From Bacteroidales bacterium (GTDB lineage Bacteria > Bacteroidota > Bacteroidia > Bacteroidales > F082): a DNA stretch of 64,000 nt. The notes below the pieces were generated by a model. The model was not told the origin of the DNA, made no database searches, and worked only from the letters and a program-made list of their open reading frames with translations. This document shows, in pieces, positions 35,024-43,390 of the stretch; the first letter of the stretch is position 1; each line of letters opens with the position of its first letter. The translations under genes were made by a program, and so were the position numbers. The stretch lies in assembly GCA_017632935.1 (NCBI GenBank), contig JAGBQJ010000019.1, positions 41,943 to 105,942 of the forward strand, in the 5' to 3' direction.

Positions 35024-36772
35024 TTAATAACCTTGGCAAGTGCTCGGATATGCTCTGATTACTTCGTGCTTCTCCAAATTGAGGTTAATATATACATTGT
35101 AATCACAGCTATCCCAAAACTTCATGAAGCCAACGGACAAACGAGGAAATGGCTCAAGTAGTTCCATTTGGATATACACACATTTCTCCTCTTTTTCATT
35201 GTAATAGAAGCCGTATGTTCGCTCATACTTCGTGTAGTTTTCAAGGTTTCCGATGTTTCGGTAATAGGGTCCCATCTGGGGAAGTACACCATCTCTCATC
35301 ACCTCGGCCAAAACGGACTCGGCCTGTTGCACGTCAACCAAATCTGGCACATATCTCTTCGGACTGACACCCACAGCATCTCCCCAAAGGTCTTTCGACA
35401 CACTTTTGTTGAATGACTCCATCGAAGACTCGTCTTCCTTTGGAACAAGCAAATACCCGATTGTCAGCGTGTCTCTCAAACAGGAGTAAACTGTTGCAAA
35501 AGAGCATTGAAATTCGTTGTTTGGCACGATGCTCGTTACTTGAATAGGGATAAAACTTGGCAACTTTCTTTTGTAAATGCGACGCATGAGTTCCATGAGG
35601 TTTTCAAGTTGAGGCGGAGCGATACCGCTATAGTTGATGTAGTGATGATAGTGGCCATTTATTATGTATTCGAGTTCGAATGTGCAACCATCAATAACAC
35701 GAACAATTTTGTCATCAGCGAGTCCGGCATGATGGAAGGCCTCAACGGCCGTCACTACCGTATCGAGTTCTTCATCGGTAAGTGTAAAATATTCATTATC
35801 TTTTAATTCGTCATCATATGCGCTTATCCTCTTATGGTATATCCGATCTCCTTCGATGCGATATATCAACACGCCATATCCCAAAGGGTCAATTATTATA
35901 AGACGCATGGTGCCGTCGGGCGCTATGGGATAGCAAAGGCTTTTTTCATCGGCGATGCCAAGAGTGAAGTCGTGGGCATAAGCGTTTTCTTGGTAATGTT
36001 TTTCCCATAGAGTGAAAAGGTCGGCAGTAGTGTCAGCCCACCATTCTTCGGGCATAATGGGTTGTGGGAGATACGTGTATTCGTCGGGTTCTTTGGGTGG
36101 TATAATTTCCGCTGTCTTGCCAAGGTGCTGTGCCAACTGGCGCAGGGGATAGTAAAGGAAAGGGTATTGTTTGTATGCATGCAGGCAATAGCGATAGGCA
36201 CTGTCGGCAGCATGCGGCCATGTCCGCCATGAGGCGAAAGGCGCAACCCAGTCGGTATAATAGAGCCGTGCAAGTTTCAGAGAGCGGGATTCTTTGTCAA
36301 GCCAAACTTCATCCCTGTCATACCAGAGCGTGTCATGTCCTTTTAGGTCATGCGACCATCGTGTTGCCCTGCTGAATAGTGTGCTATCTTTTTGGGCTTT
36401 GGTCCAGAACATTTCTTCCTTTTTGGGAATGGGTCGCAACACCAACGAATCGATGTGTGTGTCCGCAGTAATTGTGAATACAGGATAGTCGTAGAGTGTC
36501 TCGAATTCGCAGTAATAAAAGTGACATCGTGAGCCAATGGCAATGTCGTTGAAGCATATTGTAGCAGTGGTGTCATACTGATAACGCACGGAATCCTCAC
36601 CATCCACTTTTAGGCAGGCAGGAAAGACCAAAAAATTATGGTCTAAAGGTTTTTCATTGGTAGGTAAAAACACATATACCCGCGCCGAGAATGACACTTG
36701 TGCAGAGACTACCATCGTAGACAATTGCAATAGCATTAGAATCGGTAAAGCAATAAAAGGTAATCTTTTCAT
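35024..36772 (-). CDS. Large secreted protein of unknown function
   Basis: A 582-residue exported protein with signal peptide 1-24 (LSTMVVSAQ). No known domain is recognised. The N-terminal 90 residues look like a small beta-sandwich (VSFSARVYVFLPTNE...SVRYQYDTTATICF). A tryptophan/tyrosine-rich helical middle follows, then a mixed region with repeated DEELD/EDE segments, ending in AYPSTCQGY. The style (SP, beta-sandwich, long unknown body) is typical of lineage-specific Bacteroidales envelope proteins. The ATG at 36772 gives the signal peptide; promoter inside the palindrome at 36784-36821. Confidence 0.65.
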   Translation of the reverse strand: MKRLPFIALPILMLLQLSTMVVSAQVSFSARVYVFLPTNEKPLDHNFLVFPACLKVDGEDSVRYQYDTTATICFNDIAIGSRCHFYYCEFETLYDYPVFTITADTHIDSLVLRPIPKKEEMFWTKAQKDSTLFSRATRWSHDLKGHDTLWYDRDEVWLDKESRSLKLARLYYTDWVAPFASWRTWPHAADSAYRYCLHAYKQYPFLYYPLRQLAQHLGKTAEIIPPKEPDEYTYLPQPIMPEEWWADTTADLFTLWEKHYQENAYAHDFTLGIADEKSLCYPIAPDGTMRLIIIDPLGYGVLIYRIEGDRIYHKRISAYDDELKDNEYFTLTDEELDTVVTAVEAFHHAGLADDKIVRVIDGCTFELEYIINGHYHHYINYSGIAPPQLENLMELMRRIYKRKLPSFIPIQVTSIVPNNEFQCSFATVYSCLRDTLTIGYLLVPKEDESSMESFNKSVSKDLWGDAVGVSPKRYVPDLVDVQQAESVLAEVMRDGVLPQMGPYYRNIGNLENYTKYERTYGFYYNEKEEKCVYIQMELLEPFPRLSVGFMKFWDSCDYNVYINLNLEKHEVIRAYPSTCQGY

Positions 36773-36783
36773 AAGGCTATAAC

Positions 36784-36821
36784 AAAAGTATCGCAAAAAT
36801 AGTGCTTTTTGCGATACTTTT
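36784..36821. repeat. AAGTATCGCAAAAAT palindrome, copy 2
   Basis: Sixteen-base perfect arms AAAAGTATCGCAAAAA / TTTTTGCGATACTTTT around six bases. On the minus strand it supplies TATTTTTG (36794-36801), about 22 bp before the start at 36772, and it sits between that gene and the stop codon of the lipoprotein gene at 36866. Confidence 0.85.
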
Positions 36822-36865
36822 CCCAATCGGTTATAAAATTGTTGCCTTTTAGATACAAGTGTTGT

Positions 36866-37339
36866 TCAATCATATCTTGGTGGTCTCTTATAAAACACTA
36901 CCTCGATGTTCTTTTCGTGTTTTCTGATTCCAACGAAAATGAAATCTTTTCGTGCTATTTCAAATGATACCGTCGGACTTGAATTGACTTTAAGCGACAG
37001 CTGCTTGATAGTTTGAATATCAGGTATTATGAATTCGGCAGATGTTCCCGTTGAGGGTTCGGTTTGTACTATTGAGTCTTGAACAATAGTTTTTCCGTTT
37101 GCACTGATGGATATCGTGTCATCAATAAACCAGCCCTCAAATTCGACATATAGAACATTGCGATCCACATCTGTATCGAACCAGTCTTCCATTGACTCTC
37201 CATCATAAGAATAGAGAATATGAAAGTCGTAAACATCTTGATTGTTTGTTGTGATCTCGTCATTGCTTTGTCGCCTCTCTTTGCATGACGGAAGACAAAG
37301 CAATAGGAAAAGCAGGGTTAGTAATGGTAATCTTTTCAT
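36866..37339 (-). CDS. Small lipoprotein of unknown function
   Basis: A 157-residue predicted lipoprotein: MKRLPLLTLLFLLLCLPS-C19. The first dozen residues resemble those of the 35024 gene (MKRLPFIALPILMLL). After a polar spacer (QSNDEITTNNQD) a beta-rich domain of about 120 residues follows, ending in FYKRPPRYD. No family is recognised. It lies between two genes that are set off by the repeated palindrome and may share their transcript. Confidence 0.65.
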   Translation of the reverse strand: MKRLPLLTLLFLLLCLPSCKERRQSNDEITTNNQDVYDFHILYSYDGESMEDWFDTDVDRNVLYVEFEGWFIDDTISISANGKTIVQDSIVQTEPSTGTSAEFIIPDIQTIKQLSLKVNSSPTVSFEIARKDFIFVGIRKHEKNIEVVFYKRPPRYD

Positions 37340-37373
37340 AGTTGGATGCTTATTTGTGGCGAATATTTATTCT

Positions 37374-37736
37374 CTATTCTATTCGGTGTTCAATGACTAT
37401 ACTATCCCCTGTAATCTTTGGGCCAGGATGGTATTTAAGATTGATTTTGTGTTCGTACCATTCGTTTTCGTAAAGATAATCTATGGTATCTTTAAGTATA
37501 ATGGTGTTGTAACGAGCTGCGCCATTTTCAATCTCGAATGTACATTCTCCATCTACTACACCCATTATGTGAATTGATACACTTGAAGTCCAAGTCGTTG
37601 TGTCGGATGCAGATAATATGAGATTACATGGCTTTGAAACATCTTTTATCACATATCTATCCATGCTGTGATTATAGGAACACGAATTCAATATGGCAAC
37701 AAATACGGCGAGAATATATACCAGTTTCTTGCTCAT
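37374..37736 (-). CDS. Small lipoprotein of unknown function
   Basis: A 120-residue predicted lipoprotein, lipobox AILNS-C19, followed by a single beta-rich domain (NLILSASDTTTWTSSVSIHIMG and on is exported and serine/threonine rich). It is 34 bp upstream of the other small lipoprotein gene on the same strand. Its upstream region holds half of the AAGTATCGCAAA palindrome with a -7 box, TACCTTTG (37769-37776). No family recognised. Confidence 0.6.
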   Translation of the reverse strand: MSKKLVYILAVFVAILNSCSYNHSMDRYVIKDVSKPCNLILSASDTTTWTSSVSIHIMGVVDGECTFEIENGAARYNTIILKDTIDYLYENEWYEHKINLKYHPGPKITGDSIVIEHRIE

Positions 37737-37754
37737 GTTTTTCTATTGAGTGTG

Positions 37755-37776
37755 AAAAAAAAGTATCGCAAAGGTA
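37755..37776 (-). promoter_or_regulatory. Half palindrome with -7 box, upstream of the 120-aa lipoprotein
   Basis: AAAAGTATCGCAAAGGTA matches one arm of the palindrome family except for two bases; on the minus strand it reads TACCTTTGCGATACTTTT. The other arm is missing here, which shows that the promoter part can stand alone. Confidence 0.6.
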
Positions 37777-37802
37777 GGAAGAATATGGTTAATAACTAAA
37801 TA

Positions 37803-37913
37803 AAAATGCCGTTTGGCAGGCATTTTCTCTGTTTTGTTGGAAAAACGGACAAAATAATTCAAAAATGTGTTGGAAAAACGGACAAAATGTATTTATTTTG
37901 CGTTGGAAAAACG
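37803..37913. repeat. Hairpin followed by three GTTGGAAAAACG direct repeats
   Basis: AAAATGCC / GGCATTTT forms an eight-base hairpin (37803-37826). GTTGGAAAAACGGACAAAAT occurs at 37836-37855 and 37869-37888, and a shorter GTTGGAAAAACG at 37902-37913. This and the palindrome at 37997 fill the gene-free stretch 37737-38057; I see no supported coding region in it. Confidence 0.65.
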
Positions 37914-37996
37914 CCCACGCCTTCCTAAAAAAAAGCCACATTGCCACCAATTACATACACGGTTGATTTGTCGGGATTGAGATAATCAGTCAACAA

Positions 37997-38035
37997 AAAA
38001 AGTATCGCAAAAAGCCTATTTTTGCGATACTTTTT
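37997..38035 (-). terminator. AAGTATCGCAAAAAT palindrome, copy 3, as fba terminator
   Basis: Seventeen-base perfect arms AAAAAGTATCGCAAAAA / TTTTTGCGATACTTTTT around five bases, 23 bp after the fba stop codon and followed on the minus strand by a run of T. Unlike copies 1 and 2 it has no -7 box in the minus direction; on the plus strand it has TATTTTTG. Confidence 0.8.
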
Positions 38036-38057
38036 CAATTGGCTTAAAAAAACCTGC

Positions 38058-39065
38058 TTAAGCCTGCTCCAACTTGTCGTTCGAGCCCAAGACATTGATG
38101 ATCTTGTGCTCATAGAGCTTCTTCATGCTGTCGCGGGCGGGACCGAGGTACTTGCGCGGGTCGAACTCGGCGGGTTTCTCGGCGAAGGTCTTGCGGATGG
38201 CGGCGGTCATGGCCAAACGGCTGTCGCTGTCGATGTTGATCTTGCAGACGGCGCTCTTGGCGGCCTTGCGCAACTGCTCCTCGGGGATGCCGACGGCGGC
38301 CTTCAGCGCACCACCGTATTTATTAATGGTGTCCACCTCGTCTTGCGGCACTGACGATGAGCCGTGCAGCACGATGGGGAAGCCGGGCAGTTTTTTCTCG
38401 ATGGCTTCGAGCACGTCGAAGGCCAACGGAGGCGGCACGAGACGACCCGTGGCGGGGTCAACGGTGCATTGCTCGGGAGTGAACTTGTAGGCACCGTGCG
38501 AGGTGCCGATGCTGATGGCCAAGCTGTCCACGCCGGTCTTGGTCACGAAGTCGATGACTTCCTCGGGCTTGGTGTAGTGGCTTTCTTCGGCGGCCACTTC
38601 GTCTTCCACGCCGGCCAAAACGCCGAGTTCGCCTTCCACGGTCACATCAAACTGATGCGCATAGTCGACGACCTTGCGGGTGAGGGCTACATTCTCGTCG
38701 TAGGGCAGGGCAGAGCCGTCGATCATCACCGACGAGAAGCCCATGTCGATGCAGCTTTTGCAGGTCTCGAAGCTGTCGCCGTGGTCGAGGTGGAGCACGA
38801 TTTCAGGATGGGCGCAGCCGAGTTCCTTGGCGTATTCCACGGCACCTTGGGCCATGTAGCGCAGCAGGGTCTGGTTGGCGTAGTTGCGTGCGCCTTTCGA
38901 CACTTGCAGGATGACGGGTGACTTGGTCTCGACGGCAGCCATGATGATGGCCTGCAGTTGTTCCATATTGTTGAAGTTGAAGGCGGGGATGGCATAGCCG
39001 CCGTCCACAGCCTTGGCGAACATTTTACGGGTGTTCACAAGCCCTAATTCTTTGTAACTTACCAT
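38058..39065 (-). CDS. fba: Class II fructose-bisphosphate aldolase
   Basis: Zinc enzyme of glycolysis and gluconeogenesis, splitting fructose 1,6-bisphosphate into two triose phosphates. 335 residues. Class II marks: AIPAFNFNNMEQLQAII at the N-terminus, VLHLDHGDSFETC (zinc histidine and catalytic Asp, about 103), VEGELGVLAG..DE (loop glutamates), IGTSHGAYKF and IVLHGSSSVP (zinc histidines). The ATG at 39065 starts the conserved MVSYKELG. A -7 box (TATCTTTG, minus strand) lies about 30 bp upstream. Monocistronic with a strong palindromic terminator. Confidence 0.95.
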   Translation of the reverse strand: MVSYKELGLVNTRKMFAKAVDGGYAIPAFNFNNMEQLQAIIMAAVETKSPVILQVSKGARNYANQTLLRYMAQGAVEYAKELGCAHPEIVLHLDHGDSFETCKSCIDMGFSSVMIDGSALPYDENVALTRKVVDYAHQFDVTVEGELGVLAGVEDEVAAEESHYTKPEEVIDFVTKTGVDSLAISIGTSHGAYKFTPEQCTVDPATGRLVPPPLAFDVLEAIEKKLPGFPIVLHGSSSVPQDEVDTINKYGGALKAAVGIPEEQLRKAAKSAVCKINIDSDSRLAMTAAIRKTFAEKPAEFDPRKYLGPARDSMKKLYEHKIINVLGSNDKLEQA

Positions 39066-39116
39066 ATTATGTCTGTTTTTCAATTGATTTCTTTCTGCAA
39101 AGATAGGAATAAAAAA

Positions 39117-41585
39117 TTACCTGACACTTACTTTCTTGGAGCAACTGCCGTTTTCAGTGCTCAACTTGATGATATACAGGCCTGAAACAAGGTTGTTTAG
39201 GTCAAGGCTTACGGCTTCTCCGTTTTGCGAAAGTCCAATGCTCTTGGCAACCAAGCATTCGCCTAACAGGTTATAAACCTCAACCGTGGCTTCGCCTTGA
39301 AGCGTTTCGCCGATGACAAGTTGGACTTTCCCATCGGTTGGGTTGGGGAAAACCTCAAAACTGGACGTGTTTCCTTCGAATGTGGCATAGCCGATAACGT
39401 CGATGCTTTGCTCAAAACGGAGCCGGTTTTTCTTGGTGGCGGTAAAAGTGAGTTTTTCGCGGAGCGCGCTTGGAGGGATAGTGATGCTTTGAGGCTCTCC
39501 CGTGGCACGAACTACAGCGATGATACCGTCCTCGTTTGACAAGCAGACAGTGGCTTCTGCTTCTGCCGAAAAAATGTATTGGGTTTGGTCGCTGTCAATA
39601 CAATCGAGTGCTTCAACATACAGTGGCTGAGGCAATTCCGTATATAAGTTAAGGTAGGTCTCGCCCAAGTAAGAGAACAGATTCAATGTCTTTTCCACTT
39701 TTTCAGGGTCGGTGTTGTAAGGCAAGAAGCTTTGTTGGCTTAGAAACAGCTTTCCGGCCACAAGGGCGTAGGAGGGATAGGGGAAGTCAGGCTCGGTGTG
39801 GCAGCCCAGCGTGGGCATGTAGTCGGGCCAGAAGTAGTCGAACATGCCCCAAGTGGTGAGGTCGTTGTAATGCGAATAGGTGACGGTATAGGCTCCGAGG
39901 CTGCCGATGGCTCCGGTTTCGGCTTTGAGGAACAATTCGGCAATGCAGCCGTCGTACGACCAGTTGTTCCAATAGTTGTTGGTCGAGCAGCCGATGGAGA
40001 AGAAGAAAGTGGGCTTTTCGTTGTGAAATGAGGGGATGTCGTAGGAATGAATCTCCGAACATGGCCACCAGTCAGGGTTGGAATGGTCCCTATAGAAGGT
40101 CAGGAAACCGCCTTCGTTGACCGCGTTCTGGAACGGCAGTTTGTCTTCCATGTCAATCCAATCGTCAAGGTATGCAATGGACGAGGGGATGTATTGCGCT
40201 CCATTGGGCCCGAAATAATCCAGCACGGCCTCGGTGTTGGGGGCAACCGACCAGATGGAGTCGGGGGGTGTAGGGTCATGGTCTTCTAGAGTATATTTCA
40301 TGTAAATATTGGCGGGATGCATACCTAGCCTGTCGCGGAAAAAGTTGTTGGTAACCTGTGCGGTGATGGCAAACCACTTGGTGTCTTGGTAGCCTGAGTT
40401 GATGACAGGGTGGTCGTAATAATGTGGGTCGGTGGGTGGGTTGAGCTCGAAGTCAATGAGTTTCTCTACCTGCTGTTGGCATTCGTTGGCATTCATGACC
40501 GTCATGCGGCTGATGGCCAGGTCGGGGATGCTGTCGCCGTTCATGTCGGCAAAGGGATTGTCGGTGGGGTAGCGGTAAGTCTGACCCCAACTGACGGGGC
40601 TTTGGTAGATGAAAGGCTTAAGGCCGAAATTGGGGTTGGTTTTGTGGTTTCCACCAAAAAGAAGCACCGCCGCAGGAGGGATGGCCCAGTTTTCGTATGC
40701 ATTGAGGATGTAGTCGCGTATGTTTTCAGGCTCGTTGCCACCGCAATCGGTTGTGGTGGCCACTTTGGTGAGAATACCTTGCTTGGTACGGAACTGTCTT
40801 ATAGTGTCGGCCCAGGCCATAAAATCCGGGTTGTCCAAGGTGATGATGAGGTATTCGCAGCCTTCCTCTCGGTTTTGGAGGGCTTCGCTGAGACGTTCGT
40901 AGTAATGGGCTTCCGACAGCATGTCGCTGTTGATGACCAAGTTGCGTAGGATGCCGTCCCAAGCGGGATTGCGGTAACGCGCATCTCCAAACTGTCCGTC
41001 ACCGCCTTCAAAGCTGACTTCAATATCCATGTCGTAGATGACTTCCAAGGTCTTTTTCACAGGGTTGTAGCGGAAAGGCGTCACGCTCAGCATCACCACG
41101 TCCAAGCCTCGGATTTGGGTGGCTTGAGCGATGGAAACATTCTCCATCGGGAAGTTGGCATCTTTGCCGAAAACGTCCATGTCCCAACGCAATGCAGGCC
41201 TTTTGTCCTCGCCATTGATTTGCAATGGAGCGGCAGGAAGCAACGCGATGTCCTGCAAAGTCTGGCAACCTCTTTCCTTGACTCTGACGCTGACCTTTGC
41301 ACCACTCGGCAAGGCGATGTAATGGTTTTCGAAAGGCAGGTTGGGCAGTCCTTCGGCAAAGGATCCGAAACTGCCATGCATGATGATTCCCTGACCTTTG
41401 GTGCCGTCATATTCAACATCTGCAATGGTGACTTCATTGAGGGCATAACGTAGCGAAAGCCCTGATTTTGTACTGCTTTCGATGCTGAGGCCATGTGTCT
41501 GATTCGTGCTGAAATGGTAGGTAACCTGCGCGTTTAGTGTCGTGAAGGTGAAGAGGGTGATAAAGAATAAAAGGATGCGTTTCAT
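39117..41585 (-). CDS. C25 (gingipain-family) cysteine peptidase with T9SS tail
   Basis: An 822-residue secreted protein: signal peptide 1-19, a propeptide-like beta domain (about 20-230), the peptidase C25 domain (about 240-640) and a T9SS type A sorting domain at the end (FEVFPNPTDGKVQLVI, VYNLLGECLVAKS, LVSGLYIIKLS). The catalytic cysteine is in FFFSIGCSTNNY (C533). The catalytic histidine is probably H501 in FLTFYRDHSNPDWW; the usual GHG around it is replaced by RDH, so specificity or activity may differ. Gingipains cut after Arg or Lys; the specificity here is not known. It would be attached to the outer surface. Confidence 0.85.
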   Translation of the reverse strand: MKRILLFFITLFTFTTLNAQVTYHFSTNQTHGLSIESSTKSGLSLRYALNEVTIADVEYDGTKGQGIIMHGSFGSFAEGLPNLPFENHYIALPSGAKVSVRVKERGCQTLQDIALLPAAPLQINGEDKRPALRWDMDVFGKDANFPMENVSIAQATQIRGLDVVMLSVTPFRYNPVKKTLEVIYDMDIEVSFEGGDGQFGDARYRNPAWDGILRNLVINSDMLSEAHYYERLSEALQNREEGCEYLIITLDNPDFMAWADTIRQFRTKQGILTKVATTTDCGGNEPENIRDYILNAYENWAIPPAAVLLFGGNHKTNPNFGLKPFIYQSPVSWGQTYRYPTDNPFADMNGDSIPDLAISRMTVMNANECQQQVEKLIDFELNPPTDPHYYDHPVINSGYQDTKWFAITAQVTNNFFRDRLGMHPANIYMKYTLEDHDPTPPDSIWSVAPNTEAVLDYFGPNGAQYIPSSIAYLDDWIDMEDKLPFQNAVNEGGFLTFYRDHSNPDWWPCSEIHSYDIPSFHNEKPTFFFSIGCSTNNYWNNWSYDGCIAELFLKAETGAIGSLGAYTVTYSHYNDLTTWGMFDYFWPDYMPTLGCHTEPDFPYPSYALVAGKLFLSQQSFLPYNTDPEKVEKTLNLFSYLGETYLNLYTELPQPLYVEALDCIDSDQTQYIFSAEAEATVCLSNEDGIIAVVRATGEPQSITIPPSALREKLTFTATKKNRLRFEQSIDVIGYATFEGNTSSFEVFPNPTDGKVQLVIGETLQGEATVEVYNLLGECLVAKSIGLSQNGEAVSLDLNNLVSGLYIIKLSTENGSCSKKVSVR

Positions 41586-41636
41586 TGGAGTGAAGGTTGA
41601 CTTGAATCAGCAAAAATAGAAAAAATTGGGAAAAAG

Positions 41637-41666
41637 AAAATCCGCCAAACATTTTTGACGGATTTT
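41637..41666 (-). terminator. Terminator of pruA
   Basis: Read on the minus strand, GAAAATCCGTCAAAA pairs with TTTGGCGGATTTTC (one G-T pair), followed by TTTTTCCC. Confidence 0.75.
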
Positions 41667-41682
41667 CAGGGTATTTGTCTTT

Positions 41683-41710
41683 GTAGAGACGCGGCGCACC
41701 ACGTCTCTAC
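41683..41710. repeat. GTAGAGACG palindrome, copy 2
   Basis: GTAGAGACG / CGTCTCTAC nine-base arms around CGGCGCACCA; the same arms as copy 1 at 13141. It lies 10 bp after the pruA stop codon. Confidence 0.75.
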
Positions 41711-41719
41711 CAGCAACAA

Positions 41720-43351
41720 TTAATCCTTTGCCAGGAACGGATACCCATAAGCGGCAGCAGGAACGAAGGTGTTCTTGATGGCGCGTGGGCTGGTCCAGCG
41801 GATGAGGTTCCACAGGCCGCCGGCCTTGTCGTTGGTGCCGCTGGCGCGGGCGCCACCGAAGGGCTGCATGCCGACCACAGCACCCGTGGGCTTGTCGTTC
41901 ACGTAGTAGTTGCCGGCTGCGTGGCGCAGTTTGTCGTTGGCAATCTTCTGAGCCTTCATGCAGTTGCCGAAGAAGGCACCGGTGAGGGCGTAAGGCGAGC
42001 TCTGGTCGCAAACGTCCAACATCTCCTCGAACTTGTTGTCGTCGTACACATAGATGGTGATGATGGGTCCGAAGATCTCTTCCACCATGCTCTCGTAGTT
42101 CGGGACCTTGGCGAGGATGACGGTGGGCTCCACGAAGTAACCGACACTCTTATCGCAGTTGCCACCGAAGACAATCTCGGCATCAGCGCTGGCTTTGGCG
42201 CGGTCGATGTAGCCCTTGCAGTTGTCGAACGAAGCCTCGTCGATGACGGCGTTGACGTAATTGGTGAAGTCTTTCACGTCACCCATCTTGATGGTGCTCA
42301 TCATGTCGCCCACGCGGTTCTTCACGTCGTTCCACATCGAAGCAGGGATGTAGGCACGCGATGCAGCGGAACACTTCTGGCCTTGGTATTCGAAGGCTCC
42401 ACGAACGATGGCCACGGCCACCTCTTGCGGGTCGGCACTGTTGTGGACGAAGATGAAGTCCTTGCCGCCGGTCTCACCGATGAGGCGAGGATACGACTTG
42501 TAGAGGTCGAGGTTCTGGCCGGTGGTCTTCCACAGGCTCTTGAAAGTAGCGGTCGAGCCGGTGAAGTGGATGGCGTTGAAGTTCTTGTCCTTCAGGGCCA
42601 CGCCGCTGATCAGGCTGCCTTTGCCGGGCAGGAAGTTGACGACGCCCTTGGGGAGGCCGGCTTCCATGAAGATGCGCATGTCGGTGTAGTTCGACAGCAG
42701 GGAAGTGGTGGAGGGCTTCCAGATGGTGGTGTTACCCATCAAGGCAGGTGTCATGTTCAGGTTGGAGGCGATGGACGAGAAGTTGAAAGGTGTGATGGCG
42801 AACACGAAGCCTTCCAAGGGACGGTATTCCACGCGGTTTAGCTGGTCGTTGGCCGAAGCGGGCTGCTCGGCGTAGAGCTTGCTGGCGTAGTAGTTGTTGT
42901 AGCGGAAGAAGTCGATGGTCTCGCAGGCGCTGTCGATTTCAGCCTGGAAACAGTTCTTCGACTGGCCGAGCATGGTGGCGGCGTTGATGCGGGCGCGGTA
43001 CTTGGTGGCCAGCATCTCGCCGATGCGTGCCATGATGGCGGCGCGCTCGTCCCAAGGCGTGTTCTCCCAGTCGTGCTTGGCGGCTTGGGCGGCGTCGATG
43101 GCCATGCGGACTTCCTTCTCGCCGACCTTGTGGTAGCGGGCGATGACGTGCTTGTGGTCGTGAGGCATGACGACCTCACCCATGTCGCCGGTGCGGACTT
43201 CCTGGCCGTTGATGATGGCGGGGATTTCGACGACTTCGTTCGATTGTCTTTCCAATTCTTTCTGGAGCTCGATGCGCTCCGGACTGCCCGGACGGTAAGC
43301 CTTTACCGGCTCGTTGTCAGGCTTCGCAAAAGTAATCAGTGCGTTGTTCAT
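41720..43351 (-). CDS. pruA: L-glutamate gamma-semialdehyde dehydrogenase
   Basis: Oxidises glutamate 5-semialdehyde (from proline or ornithine breakdown) to glutamate with NAD+. 543 residues, the length of the stand-alone enzyme. Motifs: TPFNFSSIASNL, GNTTIWKPS, FTGSTATFKSLW, GETGGKDFIFVH with the general-base glutamate, and EYQGQKCSAASRAY with the catalytic cysteine (about 315). The ATG at 43351 begins the conserved MNNALITFAKPDNEPV; an upstream in-frame ATG at 43387 lies in a low-complexity A/T repeat (GATTTAAA units) and is unlikely. Glutamate is also the end product of the hutI/ftcD route in this window. Confidence 0.95.
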   Translation of the reverse strand: MNNALITFAKPDNEPVKAYRPGSPERIELQKELERQSNEVVEIPAIINGQEVRTGDMGEVVMPHDHKHVIARYHKVGEKEVRMAIDAAQAAKHDWENTPWDERAAIMARIGEMLATKYRARINAATMLGQSKNCFQAEIDSACETIDFFRYNNYYASKLYAEQPASANDQLNRVEYRPLEGFVFAITPFNFSSIASNLNMTPALMGNTTIWKPSTTSLLSNYTDMRIFMEAGLPKGVVNFLPGKGSLISGVALKDKNFNAIHFTGSTATFKSLWKTTGQNLDLYKSYPRLIGETGGKDFIFVHNSADPQEVAVAIVRGAFEYQGQKCSAASRAYIPASMWNDVKNRVGDMMSTIKMGDVKDFTNYVNAVIDEASFDNCKGYIDRAKASADAEIVFGGNCDKSVGYFVEPTVILAKVPNYESMVEEIFGPIITIYVYDDNKFEEMLDVCDQSSPYALTGAFFGNCMKAQKIANDKLRHAAGNYYVNDKPTGAVVGMQPFGGARASGTNDKAGGLWNLIRWTSPRAIKNTFVPAAAYGYPFLAKD

Positions 43352-43390
43352 TATTTGTGATTTAAGATTTAAAGATTTAAGATTCAAAGA

